Shown here piece after piece: positions 16,707 through 25,085 of a stretch of DNA of 64,000 nt. The number at the start of each line of letters is the position of its first letter. Position 1 is the stretch's first letter. A model generated the notes under the pieces. The model was given only the letters and a program-made list of their open reading frames with translations. It did no database searches and was not told the DNA's origin. Where the stretch lies: positions 242,489 to 306,488 of the forward strand of contig NZ_LUKD01000001.1 in the NCBI RefSeq assembly GCF_001592745.1, written 5' to 3'. The DNA is from Bdellovibrio bacteriovorus. Its GTDB lineage: Bacteria; Bdellovibrionota; Bdellovibrionia; Bdellovibrionales; Bdellovibrionaceae. Both the position numbers and the translations under genes were made by a program.

Positions 16707-17972
16707 ATGAAACAAGAGATTAAAGTTCCTACGGTTGGGGAATCCATCACAGAAGCAACCATCGGTAGCTGGACAAAAAAATCCGGCGACTTTGTAAAAC
16801 GCAACGATGTTTTAATGCTGCTTGAAACAGACAAAGCCAGTGTTGAAGTAGTCGCTGAAAATGACGGTGTCTTGACTATTCTTCCAGGCAGCGAAGCTGG
16901 CGCCGTGGTAAAAATCGGTGCGACTGTAGCTACTTTGGATACTGATGCAAAACCAGCTGCGGGTGCTGCAGCGGCAGAGCCTGCGAAAGCAGAATCAGCT
17001 CCAGCACAAACTCAAGCGGCTCCTCAACAGGCAGCTTCCACAGGCAAAGATGCGTCAGCGCACCTTTCCCCTGCTGTGCAAAGAATTGTAACTGAAAAAA
17101 ATCTAGATCCTTCTTCTGTTCAAGGGACTGGCAAAGACGGTCGTTTGACGAAGGGTGATGTTCTTGATGTACAACCTCAAGCGAAAGCCGCTCCGGCAGC
17201 AGCCCCTGCTAAGTCCGCAGCTCCGCAAGTTTCTGCGGCGGATGTGATGGCTGCTCGTGGTCCTTCAAAACAAGGCGATAAAAAACTTGTAGCGATGACG
17301 ACGATCCGCAAACGTATCGCTGAAAAACTAAAAGAAGCGCAAAACACCGCCGCTCTTTTGACGACTTTCAACGAAATCGACATGACGAAGGTGATGGAGC
17401 TTCGTGCGAAGTACAAAGACAAGTTCAAAGAAAAATACGGCTTGAACTTGGGCTTTAATGGCTTCTTCGTAAAAGCCGCGGTTGAAGCATTGAAGGCTTA
17501 CCCTGCCGTGAATGCATGGATCACAGGCTCTGATATCGAATACCACAATTACTACAACATCGGTATTGCGGTATCGACGGAAAAAGGCTTGATGGTTCCC
17601 AACGTGAAAGACGCTGACACTCTTTCATTAGCTGGAATTGAAATGGCCATCCGTGATTTGGCTACAAAAGGCCGTGATGGAAAAATCACTCCGAATGATT
17701 TAGGCGGTGGGACTTTCTCAATCACAAACGGTGGCGTGTTCGGATCTCTGCTTTCAACTCCGATCTTGAACTACCCGCAATCAGCTATCTTAGGACTTCA
17801 CAAAATCCAAGACCGCCCTATGGCGATCGACGGAAAAGTAGAAATCCGCCCTATGATGTATGTCGCATTAACGTACGACCACAGAATCATCGACGGGAAA
17901 GAAGCCGTCAGCTTCCTTGTAAAAATCAAGGAGCTTGTCGAAGATCCAGAAAGACTTCTACTAGAAGTCTAA
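16707..17972 (+). CDS. sucB: Dihydrolipoamide succinyltransferase (E2 of 2-oxoglutarate dehydrogenase)
   Basis: Core subunit that transfers succinyl from the lipoyl arm to CoA. 421 residues with the expected order: one lipoyl domain (residues 1-75) with lysine in ETDKASVEV, an Ala/Pro-rich linker, a peripheral subunit-binding domain ([15 protein letters not shown]...[15 protein letters not shown]), a second Ala/Pro linker, and the catalytic domain ending in [15 protein letters not shown] with the active His. It follows sucA closely and ends just before a strong terminator. Confidence 0.97.
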   Translation: MKQEIKVPTVGESITEATIGSWTKKSGDFVKRNDVLMLLETDKASVEVVAENDGVLTILPGSEAGAVVKIGATVATLDTDAKPAAGAAAAEPAKAESAPAQTQAAPQQAASTGKDASAHLSPAVQRIVTEKNLDPSSVQGTGKDGRLTKGDVLDVQPQAKAAPAAAPAKSAAPQVSAADVMAARGPSKQGDKKLVAMTTIRKRIAEKLKEAQNTAALLTTFNEIDMTKVMELRAKYKDKFKEKYGLNLGFNGFFVKAAVEALKAYPAVNAWITGSDIEYHNYYNIGIAVSTEKGLMVPNVKDADTLSLAGIEMAIRDLATKGRDGKITPNDLGGGTFSITNGGVFGSLLSTPILNYPQSAILGLHKIQDRPMAIDGKVEIRPMMYVALTYDHRIIDGKEAVSFLVKIKELVEDPERLLLEV

Positions 17973-17983
17973 TAAAAACCCAA

Positions 17984-18016
17984 AAAAAGGCCCGTATCAA
18001 ACCGGGCCTTTTTTTT
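17984..18016 (+). terminator. Intrinsic terminator of sucAB
   Basis: A stem AAAAAGGCCCG / CGGGCCTTTTT with a seven- to eight-base loop and a T-run lies just past the sucB stop. A separate palindrome (arms AGACTTCTA and TAGAAGTCT, 17952-17970) overlaps the last sucB codons. Confidence 0.9.
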
Positions 18017-18068
18017 ATTTACCAAAATTTGTTTATAGTTAGATAAAACAATATCCGATTTATCTGAC

Positions 18069-18698
18069 ATGAAGTCTCTTTTTCAATCTTCATTGTGTTT
18101 CTTCGCCCTGACTTGTGCAGGTTGCACTGGCGAACTATCAACGGCAACATACGGCTCGATTCAGAGTCTTTACGGAAATTGGACAACGGGTTGCAAAAGC
18201 GAAGGAACCGTCTTCGCAAAAATCAACGCTCTGATGAATGAGGACGCCACTTATAGGTTGGAAACCATCACTTACTCGGACCCGACCTGCACGACAAAGC
18301 TTTTAGCTCTTGATGAAACCGGCACGTTTCAAATCACTCGTATCACGAACACGAAGCTGGACCATTCCGGAGACCTTACTTGGATACTTTCTTTAGCGAC
18401 GGTCACGCCCCTCTCCGTTGATGCAGAAACTTCGCTTAACACATCCGCCTACTGTGGTTTCACGGACTGGCAGCTCAATATACCAAAGGACATCATGGGT
18501 CAGACCTGCGATGGAAAGACCATAGGATCCACAGGAAACAAAAACTATGACCTGTTCGATGTAGCAACGACAGACAATCCCTACATAGGACGCAAAACCG
18601 GCGATCTCAGATTCGGCTATAGATCCACCGATCGCGACGGAACTTCAGAATCCCGAAGACCCAACTCTTTAAACACCAACCTCATTTATCGAAAATAA
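18069..18698 (+). CDS. Hypothetical lipoprotein with a paralogue at 60 kb
   Basis: 209 residues with a lipoprotein signal (CFFALTCAGC, cysteine at about residue 18). The mature part has several cysteines and the strings AYCGFTDW and TSESRRPNSLNTNLIYRK. The secreted protein at 60326-60865 shows the same landmarks in the same order (AYCGFHDW and TSVDRRHTELDPNYYIKK), so the two look like members of one small family. Function is unknown. The gene lies after the sucAB terminator and before lpdA, so it probably has its own promoter. It interrupts what would otherwise be a sucA-sucB-lpdA run. Confidence 0.65.
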   Translation: MKSLFQSSLCFFALTCAGCTGELSTATYGSIQSLYGNWTTGCKSEGTVFAKINALMNEDATYRLETITYSDPTCTTKLLALDETGTFQITRITNTKLDHSGDLTWILSLATVTPLSVDAETSLNTSAYCGFTDWQLNIPKDIMGQTCDGKTIGSTGNKNYDLFDVATTDNPYIGRKTGDLRFGYRSTDRDGTSESRRPNSLNTNLIYRK

Positions 18699-18816
18699 TA
18701 AGGCCATCAAATCGCCCCACAGACCTATGGCATAACACAACAAACCGCTCCACAAGCAGCTATAGCCTCGTCTACAAAAAACAACAATAATCCCCCACCC
18801 AAAACCCAAAACACTA

Positions 18817-18892
18817 GGACCGTTCAAAAAGGTCCAGCCGCAAGGCGGAAGGGGCCCGACAACGCAGCCGGATGGGCCTTTTTCAACGGTCC
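18817..18892. repeat. GC-rich structured intergenic element with long inverted repeat
   Basis: The outer arms (18817-18835 and 18874-18892) are 19 bases and pair except for one C-C mismatch and one G-U position. Inside lies a small CCGC/GCGG hairpin (18838-18848). A competing stem pairs GGCCC (18853-18857) with GGGCC (18874-18878) followed by T5, which alone looks like an intrinsic terminator. Base composition differs from the AT-rich flanks. It could be a terminator for the lipoprotein gene, a dispersed palindromic repeat, or an attenuator ahead of lpdA. Confidence 0.5.
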
Positions 18893-18939
18893 GGGTAATG
18901 CGATGATTCTTTGGTGACCCTTCTGCTAGTATATCGTAT

Positions 18940-18957
18940 AAAAGCATAAGTGCTTTT
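18940..18957 (+). promoter_or_regulatory. Hairpin in the lpdA leader
   Basis: A perfect seven-base stem, AAAAGCA/TGCTTTT with a TAAG loop, ends 17 bases before the lpdA start, right before its AAAGGA ribosome site. A weak promoter-like pair lies upstream (TTGGTG at 18911 and GTATAA at 18936, spacing 19). It could affect initiation or be a remnant terminator. Confidence 0.3.
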
Positions 18958-18974
18958 CACTAAAGGATGCTTCT

Positions 18975-20384
18975 ATGAGCGAGACACAATTTGATCTAAT
19001 CGTTATTGGTTCTGGACCCGGTGGATATGTAGGCGCGATTCGTGCCGCACAGTTGGGTTTAAAAACAGCTGTTATCGAAAAAGATAAAACTTTTGGTGGT
19101 ACATGCTTAAACGTCGGTTGCATTCCTTCCAAAGCTCTTCTTGAAAGTTCTGAACACTACGTGGCCGCTCAACATGATTTTGCTGCCCACGGTATTAAAG
19201 TTTCTAAAGTGGATTTAGATCTTCCAACAATGTTGGCTCGTAAAGACAAAGTCGTAAAACAAAATACGGAAGGAATTAACTTCCTGTTTAAGAAAAATAA
19301 AATCACTCCATTCACTGGCTTCGGTAAAATCGTCGCTCCGGGTAAAGTGGAAGTGAAAGCGGACGACGGCAACACGCAAGTTCTAACAACAAAGAACATC
19401 GTGATCGCGACAGGCTCTGCACCGGTTGAGCTTCCTTTCTTGAAATTCGATGAAAAACGCATCGTCTCTAACACGGGCGCATTGGTTCTTTCACAAGTTC
19501 CAAAAACAATGATCGTTGTGGGCGGTGGTGTGATCGGTCTTGAACTTGGTTCTGTATGGCAGCGTTTGGGCGCTAAAGTAACAGTGATCGAATACGCCAA
19601 TCGCCTTGGTGGAACAATGGACCAAGACTGCATGAATGTGCTTAAACGCGGTTTAGAAAAAGAAGGCATGAGTTTCCTTCTTTCGACTAAAGTGACAGCG
19701 TCAAAAGCATTGAATGACGGCATTGAAGTTACTTACGAATCTTTGACGGATGGTAAAACATCTTCCATGAAAGCCGACGTCGTTCTGGTCGCGACGGGCC
19801 GTAAACCATTCACAAACGGTGTGGGTTGTGAAGAAATGGGCATCCAAAAAGATCCTCAAGGTCGTATCGTTGTTGATAAACACTTCCAAACAAATGTTCC
19901 TGGCATCTATGCCATCGGTGACGTAATTGCGGGCCCAATGCTAGCACATAAAGCGGAAGAAGAAGGCGTGGCTTTAGCAGAGATGCTAGCAGGTCATGCT
20001 GGACACGTGAATTACAACACAGTCCCTGGCGTCATCTACACGCACCCAGAAATCGCGGCTGTCGGATTGACAGAAGAGCAATTGAAAGAAAAAGGCATTG
20101 AATTCAACGTTGGTAAATTCCCATTCATGGCGAATGGCCGTGCTCGCGCGAAAGGCTTCACAGAGGGATTTGTAAAAATCATCGCTGACAAGAAAACAGA
20201 TCGTATTTTGGGCGCGCACATGGTCGGACCAAGTGTTTCTGAGCTCATTCATGAAGTGGTTGTCTGTATGGAATTCGGCGGCAGCAGTGAAGATCTAGCT
20301 CGCTCTTTCCACGCGCATCCAACACTCAGTGAAGCGGTTCGCGAAGCCGCCTTGGGCGTAGAAAAACGCACAAGACAAATGTAA
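18975..20384 (+). CDS. lpdA: Dihydrolipoyl dehydrogenase (E3)
   Basis: FAD enzyme that reoxidises the dihydrolipoyl groups of 2-oxoacid dehydrogenase complexes using NAD+. It has 469 residues. Visible are the FAD-binding IGSGPGGYVGAIRAAQLG, the redox-active disulfide GGTCLNVGCIPSKALL, the NAD-binding VVGGGVIGLELGSVW, AIGDVIAGPMLAHKAEEEG, and the C-terminal HAHPTLSEAVREA with the catalytic His-Glu pair. With sucAB upstream it completes the 2-oxoglutarate dehydrogenase complex. It has its own leader and ends in a bidirectional terminator. Confidence 0.97.
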   Translation: MSETQFDLIVIGSGPGGYVGAIRAAQLGLKTAVIEKDKTFGGTCLNVGCIPSKALLESSEHYVAAQHDFAAHGIKVSKVDLDLPTMLARKDKVVKQNTEGINFLFKKNKITPFTGFGKIVAPGKVEVKADDGNTQVLTTKNIVIATGSAPVELPFLKFDEKRIVSNTGALVLSQVPKTMIVVGGGVIGLELGSVWQRLGAKVTVIEYANRLGGTMDQDCMNVLKRGLEKEGMSFLLSTKVTASKALNDGIEVTYESLTDGKTSSMKADVVLVATGRKPFTNGVGCEEMGIQKDPQGRIVVDKHFQTNVPGIYAIGDVIAGPMLAHKAEEEGVALAEMLAGHAGHVNYNTVPGVIYTHPEIAAVGLTEEQLKEKGIEFNVGKFPFMANGRARAKGFTEGFVKIIADKKTDRILGAHMVGPSVSELIHEVVVCMEFGGSSEDLARSFHAHPTLSEAVREAALGVEKRTRQM

Positions 20385-20404
20385 TTTTTGAGGTTCTAAA
20401 AACT

Positions 20405-20436
20405 AAAAAGCCTTCAGGGATCCTGAAGGCTTTTTT
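20405..20436. terminator. Bidirectional intrinsic terminator between lpdA and a convergent gene
   Basis: Stem AAAAAGCCTTCAGG/CCTGAAGGCTTTTT with a short loop and T-runs on both strands. It serves lpdA on the plus strand and the secreted-protein gene ending at 20440 on the minus strand. Confidence 0.92.
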
Positions 20437-20439
20437 ATT

Positions 20440-20871
20440 TTATCGACAAAGTGACTGAAGCACATCCCAACCCGGTCGAACCGCGGGCTCAATCGGAGCC
20501 TCTTCCGCCGTCGGCTCAAACTGGCTGACCAGATCGTTTTCATATTTATAACAGTCGCGACGCTTGAAATTTTTCTGCTGAGGCAGGCTTTCTAACACGC
20601 TCACCATTAAATCCATATGCGCTTCATCTAAAGCTCCCTGCGGAGCGCTGTTGTCACGAAGAGTTTTAATTTGCCCCAAGACGCGGTGAACGGAACTGAA
20701 TCGCTCTTTATTATTACGTGCTTTGACGACTTCTTTTTGCAGAAGTTCGGCGTAACTATCCACCTGCTGACGAAGACTGCGTTGGCTCTGAATGGGAACT
20801 TCTTGGCGGATCGCTGCCGAAGCATCCAAGACTAAAAGCCAAGTAAATGCCGCTAAAAAGATACTTTTCAT
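20440..20871 (-). CDS. Small secreted protein, paralogue of the transglycosylase partner
   Basis: 143 residues starting at 20871, where GGAGG sits five bases ahead of the ATG. A longer frame to 21129 lacks support. It has a signal peptide (MKSIFLAAFTWLLVLDASA). The mature part is helical and charged, with KERF, a central MDLMVSVLESLPQQKNFKRRDCYKY and a final cysteine (LQSLCR). The gene at 21583 encodes a protein with the same landmarks (NKRF, MSLFMESLSYMPDKKEFQAKKC, VVDLIC), so the two look like diverged copies. Function unknown. Confidence 0.6.
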   Translation of the reverse strand: MKSIFLAAFTWLLVLDASAAIRQEVPIQSQRSLRQQVDSYAELLQKEVVKARNNKERFSSVHRVLGQIKTLRDNSAPQGALDEAHMDLMVSVLESLPQQKNFKRRDCYKYENDLVSQFEPTAEEAPIEPAVRPGWDVLQSLCR

Positions 20872-20980
20872 GCTCGCCTCCAACATTTTTATCGTATGAC
20901 TTCCCGTTTTTAGCAATCTCGACTGTGGGGAAAGCCTAAATGCTGATACTTTTTTAATTAAGAACGTTTGAGGAACCACA

Positions 20981-21514
20981 ATGAAATGTCTATTTACCAT
21001 CAGTATTATTCTTTTTTCACTTGCATCAGCCGCATCAAACAAAATGGATATGGCTTGCGTTACAGAGTTCCCATCTACAAGCTTCGTTGTCCGCGAAGCT
21101 GCCGACACTGTGATTGTTGAAATTTTCAATCACAATGGTCCGCAGTACCGTCCCGTCTATGACGGTATCGTCACTCCGAACGACCTCGGTACTATTGCAA
21201 AACGCGCGAACGTTGTCAGCAAACTTCCGACGATTTTACGTTTTGAATGGCCGAGAGCGAAGTGTGAATACCATGGTCCATTAGTAAAATCCTGCATGGG
21301 AACGACTGACGAACAAGATGTGAACGGATTCAAAGTAAGCGGATGGTCTTTCACTTCCTCAGAAGTGACGGAAAAAACTTTCGCTGGAGATTTTAAGTCG
21401 CATAAAGTGTCTGCGCATTTCAGCGTCGATGGCAGCACGTATTCCGTGCCCATGACATATCAGGAACATGATTGCGAACCGAACAGATATTTTAGAAAAG
21501 ACATTCTCCAATAA
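20981..21514 (+). CDS. Hypothetical secreted protein
   Basis: 177 residues with a signal peptide (MKCLFTISIILFSLASAA). The mature part has five cysteines, suggesting disulfides in the periplasm or outside, and a beta-rich look (GFKVSGWSFTSSEVTEKTF). I do not recognise a family. It is divergent from the small secreted protein at 20440-20871, converges on its paralogue, and is separated from the latter by a bidirectional terminator. Confidence 0.6.
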   Translation: MKCLFTISIILFSLASAASNKMDMACVTEFPSTSFVVREAADTVIVEIFNHNGPQYRPVYDGIVTPNDLGTIAKRANVVSKLPTILRFEWPRAKCEYHGPLVKSCMGTTDEQDVNGFKVSGWSFTSSEVTEKTFAGDFKSHKVSAHFSVDGSTYSVPMTYQEHDCEPNRYFRKDILQ

Positions 21515-21531
21515 ATTGGATTTTTAAAAAC

Positions 21532-21566
21532 AAAAAAAGCACGGTTCAGCACCGTGCTTTTTTTAT
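21532..21566. terminator. Bidirectional intrinsic terminator
   Basis: A stem of A-run plus GCACGGT pairs with ACCGTGC plus T-run around a five-base loop. It serves the convergent genes ending at 21514 (plus) and 21583 (minus). Confidence 0.92.
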
Positions 21567-21582
21567 TTGCCGTAAGAGGATT

Positions 21583-21999
21583 CTACTTACAGATAAGATC
21601 CACGACTTGGAATGCCTTATCAACATAGGCCTCTTTTTGGCTCTTATCGTAAGACTTCATCATAGACGTCACTTCTTTTTTATACTCCGGGCACTTTTTA
21701 GCCTGAAATTCTTTTTTATCTGGCATGTAAGATAAAGACTCCATGAAAAGGCTCATGTTCAGTTCCTTTTCTTCAGATTGACGTGGGTTCTTTGCACGCA
21801 AATCACTTAAGTCTTTATAGCTTTTCAAGAAAGCATCGAAACGTTTGTTCACGTCTTTTTCTTTCTTTAACTCTGTTTCTAAAGCCGCTACTTTCTTATT
21901 GAACTCTGAAAACACATCCACTTTCGCCGCAGCAACCGGAGTTCCTGCGGTAAAAAGAGAAACAGAAATTAAAGCTCTAAGAATTTTTGTTCTGTGCAT
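21583..21999 (-). CDS. Small secreted helical protein coupled to the lytic transglycosylase
   Basis: 138 residues with a signal peptide ending near GTPVAAA. The mature protein is Lys/Glu-rich and helical with two cysteines. It starts 31 bases inside the end of the upstream lytic transglycosylase gene, with AGGAGC ahead of its ATG, so translation is probably coupled. Its landmarks match the protein at 20440-20871. A role as partner or restrainer of the transglycosylase is a guess based only on the overlap and periplasmic location. Confidence 0.65.
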   Translation of the reverse strand: MHRTKILRALISVSLFTAGTPVAAAKVDVFSEFNKKVAALETELKKEKDVNKRFDAFLKSYKDLSDLRAKNPRQSEEKELNMSLFMESLSYMPDKKEFQAKKCPEYKKEVTSMMKSYDKSQKEAYVDKAFQVVDLICK

Positions 22000-23399
22000 G
22001 TTCCTGCTCCTAAACCTTTATCCAACACACGTGCTTGCGCTTTCACTGCTGGGATGTAAATAGAATCTTTGTAAGCAAACAAGTATTGCGCCAACGTCAA
22101 AGGCTTACCACCTTTAGAGATGGCTTTTGCTCGCGCTTCACCTGCTTTGAATTTACCCTGACCCGGCTCGTACCAATAGTTCATATCGAAATCGGCTTTC
22201 GTGATCGGATACTTCTTCAAAGTGGCAATACGGTACTTCAACCACTCGCGGAAGAACATCGCAGGGCGGCCCGGGCCTGAATTGTAAGCCATAACAAACA
22301 GCATCTCTTTGATGGTCTCTTTGTCAAAGCTATCAATACCTGCATCCTTCATCAACTGTTCAGCACCTTTGAAGTTCGGATCTTTATTGTCTTTGGAACG
22401 AGCAAAGGCATTGTTCGCATTGCGTTTTGTCGCATGATAAAAGATTCCGTAATACACAAGGCTGCGCAATGGATTTGGCGGAGACGAAATCGCATGGCAG
22501 CGATTGGCGTCATCGGCTTTGATATCTTCCGCATTCTTCGGAACGGCGCCAGGAATCTTCATCAAGCGTTTGCAAGACTCTTTTTCGCTGTTCGTGATAC
22601 GACCTTTGAAATTTGGATAGTTTTGCTGAACGTCGACAAGTGCTTGATCCGTGAATTGACCAATACCACCGTCATTCACCAGACCAAACGCGTTCACGTG
22701 CAAACCACTTTCATTTGAAAGTTTGGGTGCAATGAATTTCGCAGGCACATCAAGACAGTCAGCCACATCAATCAAAGAGTTATAAACCAAGTTAACGTAA
22801 TCTTCTGTCACGCAGGCTTTGTGCCCGTAGCGCTCCGGTTTACCTTCAGGGTCATTATCACACTTAGAAAATAAATGCGGATCATGCTTATAATCCTTAA
22901 CGTCCTTCACTTCACGTTGTTCTGTAGGACCTTTGGTGCGATTGTAAGCAATGTCGGCTTCCCTTTTTTCTTCTGGAGTCAACGCACGGTCTTTCCAGAA
23001 GCGTCTCATGATATAAAGCGCGCATTTGCGAGGCAGAACTTCTGCAGTCTTAGAATAATCACGAGTTCCAGAAAACAATCCTTGAGGATCTGCTTTTTTG
23101 AAAGCTTCGAATTTATCTTGAAGATAGTTACGGTCTTTGCCGCAATCTTCAGGCTTTTCAAAGCTCAAAATATTAGGTGTGCCGCCAAATTGACAGTTAC
23201 AAGTCATGTCTTCTTGAGAAGCCGTCATCGTTGAAACGGACTGATTCGCCAAATTGATTTTCTGAATGACTGTCTCTTCTGCTGAAGAGGCGAAGTCGCT
23301 CCCGTCAGGTCTGTAATACAAGCCGTACCAGCCGAAAACTGCAAAGCAAGTAAAACAACAAAACGTGTAAAGCCAGAAGGATGTCCTTGATTGCTTCAC
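21969..23399 (-). CDS. Membrane-anchored lytic transglycosylase-like protein
   Basis: 476 residues. An N-terminal hydrophobic segment (about residues 9-27) acts as an anchor or uncleaved signal. A cysteine-containing region follows. A lysozyme-like module begins near residue 225: KLSNESGLHVNAFG with the candidate catalytic Glu, GGIGQFTDQAL, and later MAYNSGPGRP. Glu-Ser, Gly-x-x-Gln-Phe and Ala-Tyr-Asn-x-Gly are the classic signatures of soluble lytic transglycosylase (SLT) domains, which cleave peptidoglycan glycan strands. Inserts between the motifs make it longer than a plain SLT domain. Its end overlaps the next small secreted gene. Confidence 0.75.
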   Translation of the reverse strand: MKQSRTSFWLYTFCCFTCFAVFGWYGLYYRPDGSDFASSAEETVIQKINLANQSVSTMTASQEDMTCNCQFGGTPNILSFEKPEDCGKDRNYLQDKFEAFKKADPQGLFSGTRDYSKTAEVLPRKCALYIMRRFWKDRALTPEEKREADIAYNRTKGPTEQREVKDVKDYKHDPHLFSKCDNDPEGKPERYGHKACVTEDYVNLVYNSLIDVADCLDVPAKFIAPKLSNESGLHVNAFGLVNDGGIGQFTDQALVDVQQNYPNFKGRITNSEKESCKRLMKIPGAVPKNAEDIKADDANRCHAISSPPNPLRSLVYYGIFYHATKRNANNAFARSKDNKDPNFKGAEQLMKDAGIDSFDKETIKEMLFVMAYNSGPGRPAMFFREWLKYRIATLKKYPITKADFDMNYWYEPGQGKFKAGEARAKAISKGGKPLTLAQYLFAYKDSIYIPAVKAQARVLDKGLGAGTCTEQKFLEL

Positions 23400-23520
23400 C
23401 CTACTCTCCTTTTTGATAGTGCATCAGCTTCTTATCTGTTTATTCAAAGCAAAACTAAAGGTACGAAAGTCTAGATGCTTCCACAATTCTTGAAGAGTTC
23501 TAATTTTGAGACGGTGAAAT

Positions 23521-24075
23521 TTAGAAACTGTAAGAGATAGCCAGGACGGCGTTCGCCCCGCCTAAAAAATAAAAAAGACCGCGCATGTCTTCGTCTTCGG
23601 ATTGACTGGCGCTATAAATATTCACAGCCGCAATCAAAGCATGAGTCGCGACTCGAATCCAACGGCGATTTTCCCGCAATTCGTTTTGTTTCAAAAGATA
23701 TCTTTGCAGCACTTCGTTCTTTTGTGCGAGTGAAAGTGATGAGCCCTCTAAGGCATAATAGAAAGACGAGGTCTCACTTCCTGCCCAATAGTAACTGGCC
23801 CCAACACCGATCGCAGCCAGCCCCACATTTGACGTGATTGCAAAAAGTGTCTGACTGAAAATCTCTTCAGAGTGAAAGTATCCTACCGTTCCACCGACAG
23901 CCGCCACCGCGCCTGAAATCATGTAACTTAAGCCTTTTAACTCCTGAGCTTTTTCTTCTTCTAAAACATGTTTACGAAATTCGTTCCATTGAACGGGACC
24001 GTCATAATGTCCGTCTTCAGAAAATGATTTCAATGGGCTTAAAAGAAGAATGAGCAAAAAGAGACTCAGCTTCAT
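23521..24075 (-). CDS. Hypothetical envelope protein with signal peptide
   Basis: 184 residues. A signal peptide (MKLSLFLLILLLSPLKSFS) is followed by a soluble start and three or four hydrophobic, glycine-rich stretches (ISGAVAAVGGTVGYF, GLAAIGVGASYYWAG, ALIAAVNIYSAS), ending LAISYSF. It could be a small membrane protein or a beta-barrel component. Its start overlaps the stop of the upstream gene by 4 bases. It is last in a three-gene run of envelope proteins. Confidence 0.55.
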   Translation of the reverse strand: MKLSLFLLILLLSPLKSFSEDGHYDGPVQWNEFRKHVLEEEKAQELKGLSYMISGAVAAVGGTVGYFHSEEIFSQTLFAITSNVGLAAIGVGASYYWAGSETSSFYYALEGSSLSLAQKNEVLQRYLLKQNELRENRRWIRVATHALIAAVNIYSASQSEDEDMRGLFYFLGGANAVLAISYSF

Positions 24076-25085
24076 AGCGTGATTCCCATCTGAATAAAGA
24101 CGCCTCGACTGACTTTTTCGCTCCAGTACGTTAAACCACTGGTGAAGTTTTTAAATGTTAAAAGAAAGCCGGCAGAATGATCGTACTCTGACACACTAGC
24201 CACCGCATGAAGGATACCCAACTCGTAAGCCGCCGCCACACGAAAAGCATCCCGCGCATTTTCAGTTTCTGAATGCAGATGAAACTGCACACCCAGTTCG
24301 AAAAGACCTAATGGCACCAGGGGTTTCATAGAAGCGCCAAGAAGCCCTTCAGGTTTGATCGGATACTCTTCGGTTTTTCTATCCGAAAAGCCCCATTGAC
24401 TTAGCATCGCTGAAATCTGAGGCTGCCAAGCTAAATCTTCCCAGGCATAAAGAAGGCCCGGTTCGACGTACACCAGTTCTTGTGTTTCTGAAGCAAGTAT
24501 TTCTTGAGAGTTTCCAGCAAAAGCTTCGCTCAAAGCGAAATACTGTCCGATAAATCGCACATGCGTGTAGCGCACCTGAATACCCGCATAAAGATTCTCG
24601 TACAAATAAGTTCCCGCCTGTCCTTTCACGCTTTGCTCTTCGGCTATAAGCAAATCAATCATCGGCAAAGAAGGATTTTCCATACGCGATATGGCAACGA
24701 TGCGATAAGGTTCAAAAGACACGCCCCATTTCGGAGCTTGAAAAGAGGCTTCAAAAGAAAACTCTCCCTCAATATTTTCTCGGCGAGAAAAGAACTTCGC
24801 AACGGCGGCTTCGTCCTCTTTGCCCTTCAAAAGATCTTCCGCTTCTTTGATGTACTCAAGATTGCTTCCCATGAAAATATCAGCATCGAATCGACGGGCG
24901 CGATCTTTGGCGATAGCGGCAGGATTGCACGGCAGACCTTTTTGAACGCTATCCATCGTGTAACAAGAACTGCCCAATGAACGCGCCAAGAAACGAGTCG
25001 ATCCATCACGCAAGGTGGATGGCAGCGTATTTGCTGAAGCCAAACAAGAAATGAAAAGTAAAAATAAGATCAGCCTTAGAAGCAT
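24072..25085 (-). CDS. Putative outer-membrane beta-barrel protein
   Basis: 337 residues from the ATG at 25085, with GGGAG ahead of it. A GTG at 25103 is possible but less likely. It has a signal peptide ending near SCLASA. The mature part has many alternating aromatic and polar residues (YLYENLYAGIQVRYTHVRF, FELGVQFHLHSE) and ends GVFIQMGITL, as expected for a barrel. I do not recognise the family. It overlaps the upstream lipoprotein gene by about 10 bases and the downstream gene by 4, so the three are one operon. Confidence 0.55.
   Translation of the reverse strand: MLLRLILFLLFISCLASANTLPSTLRDGSTRFLARSLGSSCYTMDSVQKGLPCNPAAIAKDRARRFDADIFMGSNLEYIKEAEDLLKGKEDEAAVAKFFSRRENIEGEFSFEASFQAPKWGVSFEPYRIVAISRMENPSLPMIDLLIAEEQSVKGQAGTYLYENLYAGIQVRYTHVRFIGQYFALSEAFAGNSQEILASETQELVYVEPGLLYAWEDLAWQPQISAMLSQWGFSDRKTEEYPIKPEGLLGASMKPLVPLGLFELGVQFHLHSETENARDAFRVAAAYELGILHAVASVSEYDHSAGFLLTFKNFTSGLTYWSEKVSRGVFIQMGITL

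Noticed and set aside
17952-17970. Palindrome with nine-base arms overlapping the sucB stop
   Set aside because: It is formed by the Arg-Leu-Leu-Leu-Glu codons at the sucB end. A one-base centre gives a poor RNA hairpin, and a clear terminator follows.
20872-21129. N-terminal extension of the secreted protein at 20440-20871
   Set aside because: The extension has no ribosome site and buries the signal peptide. It also overlaps the divergent gene starting at 20981.
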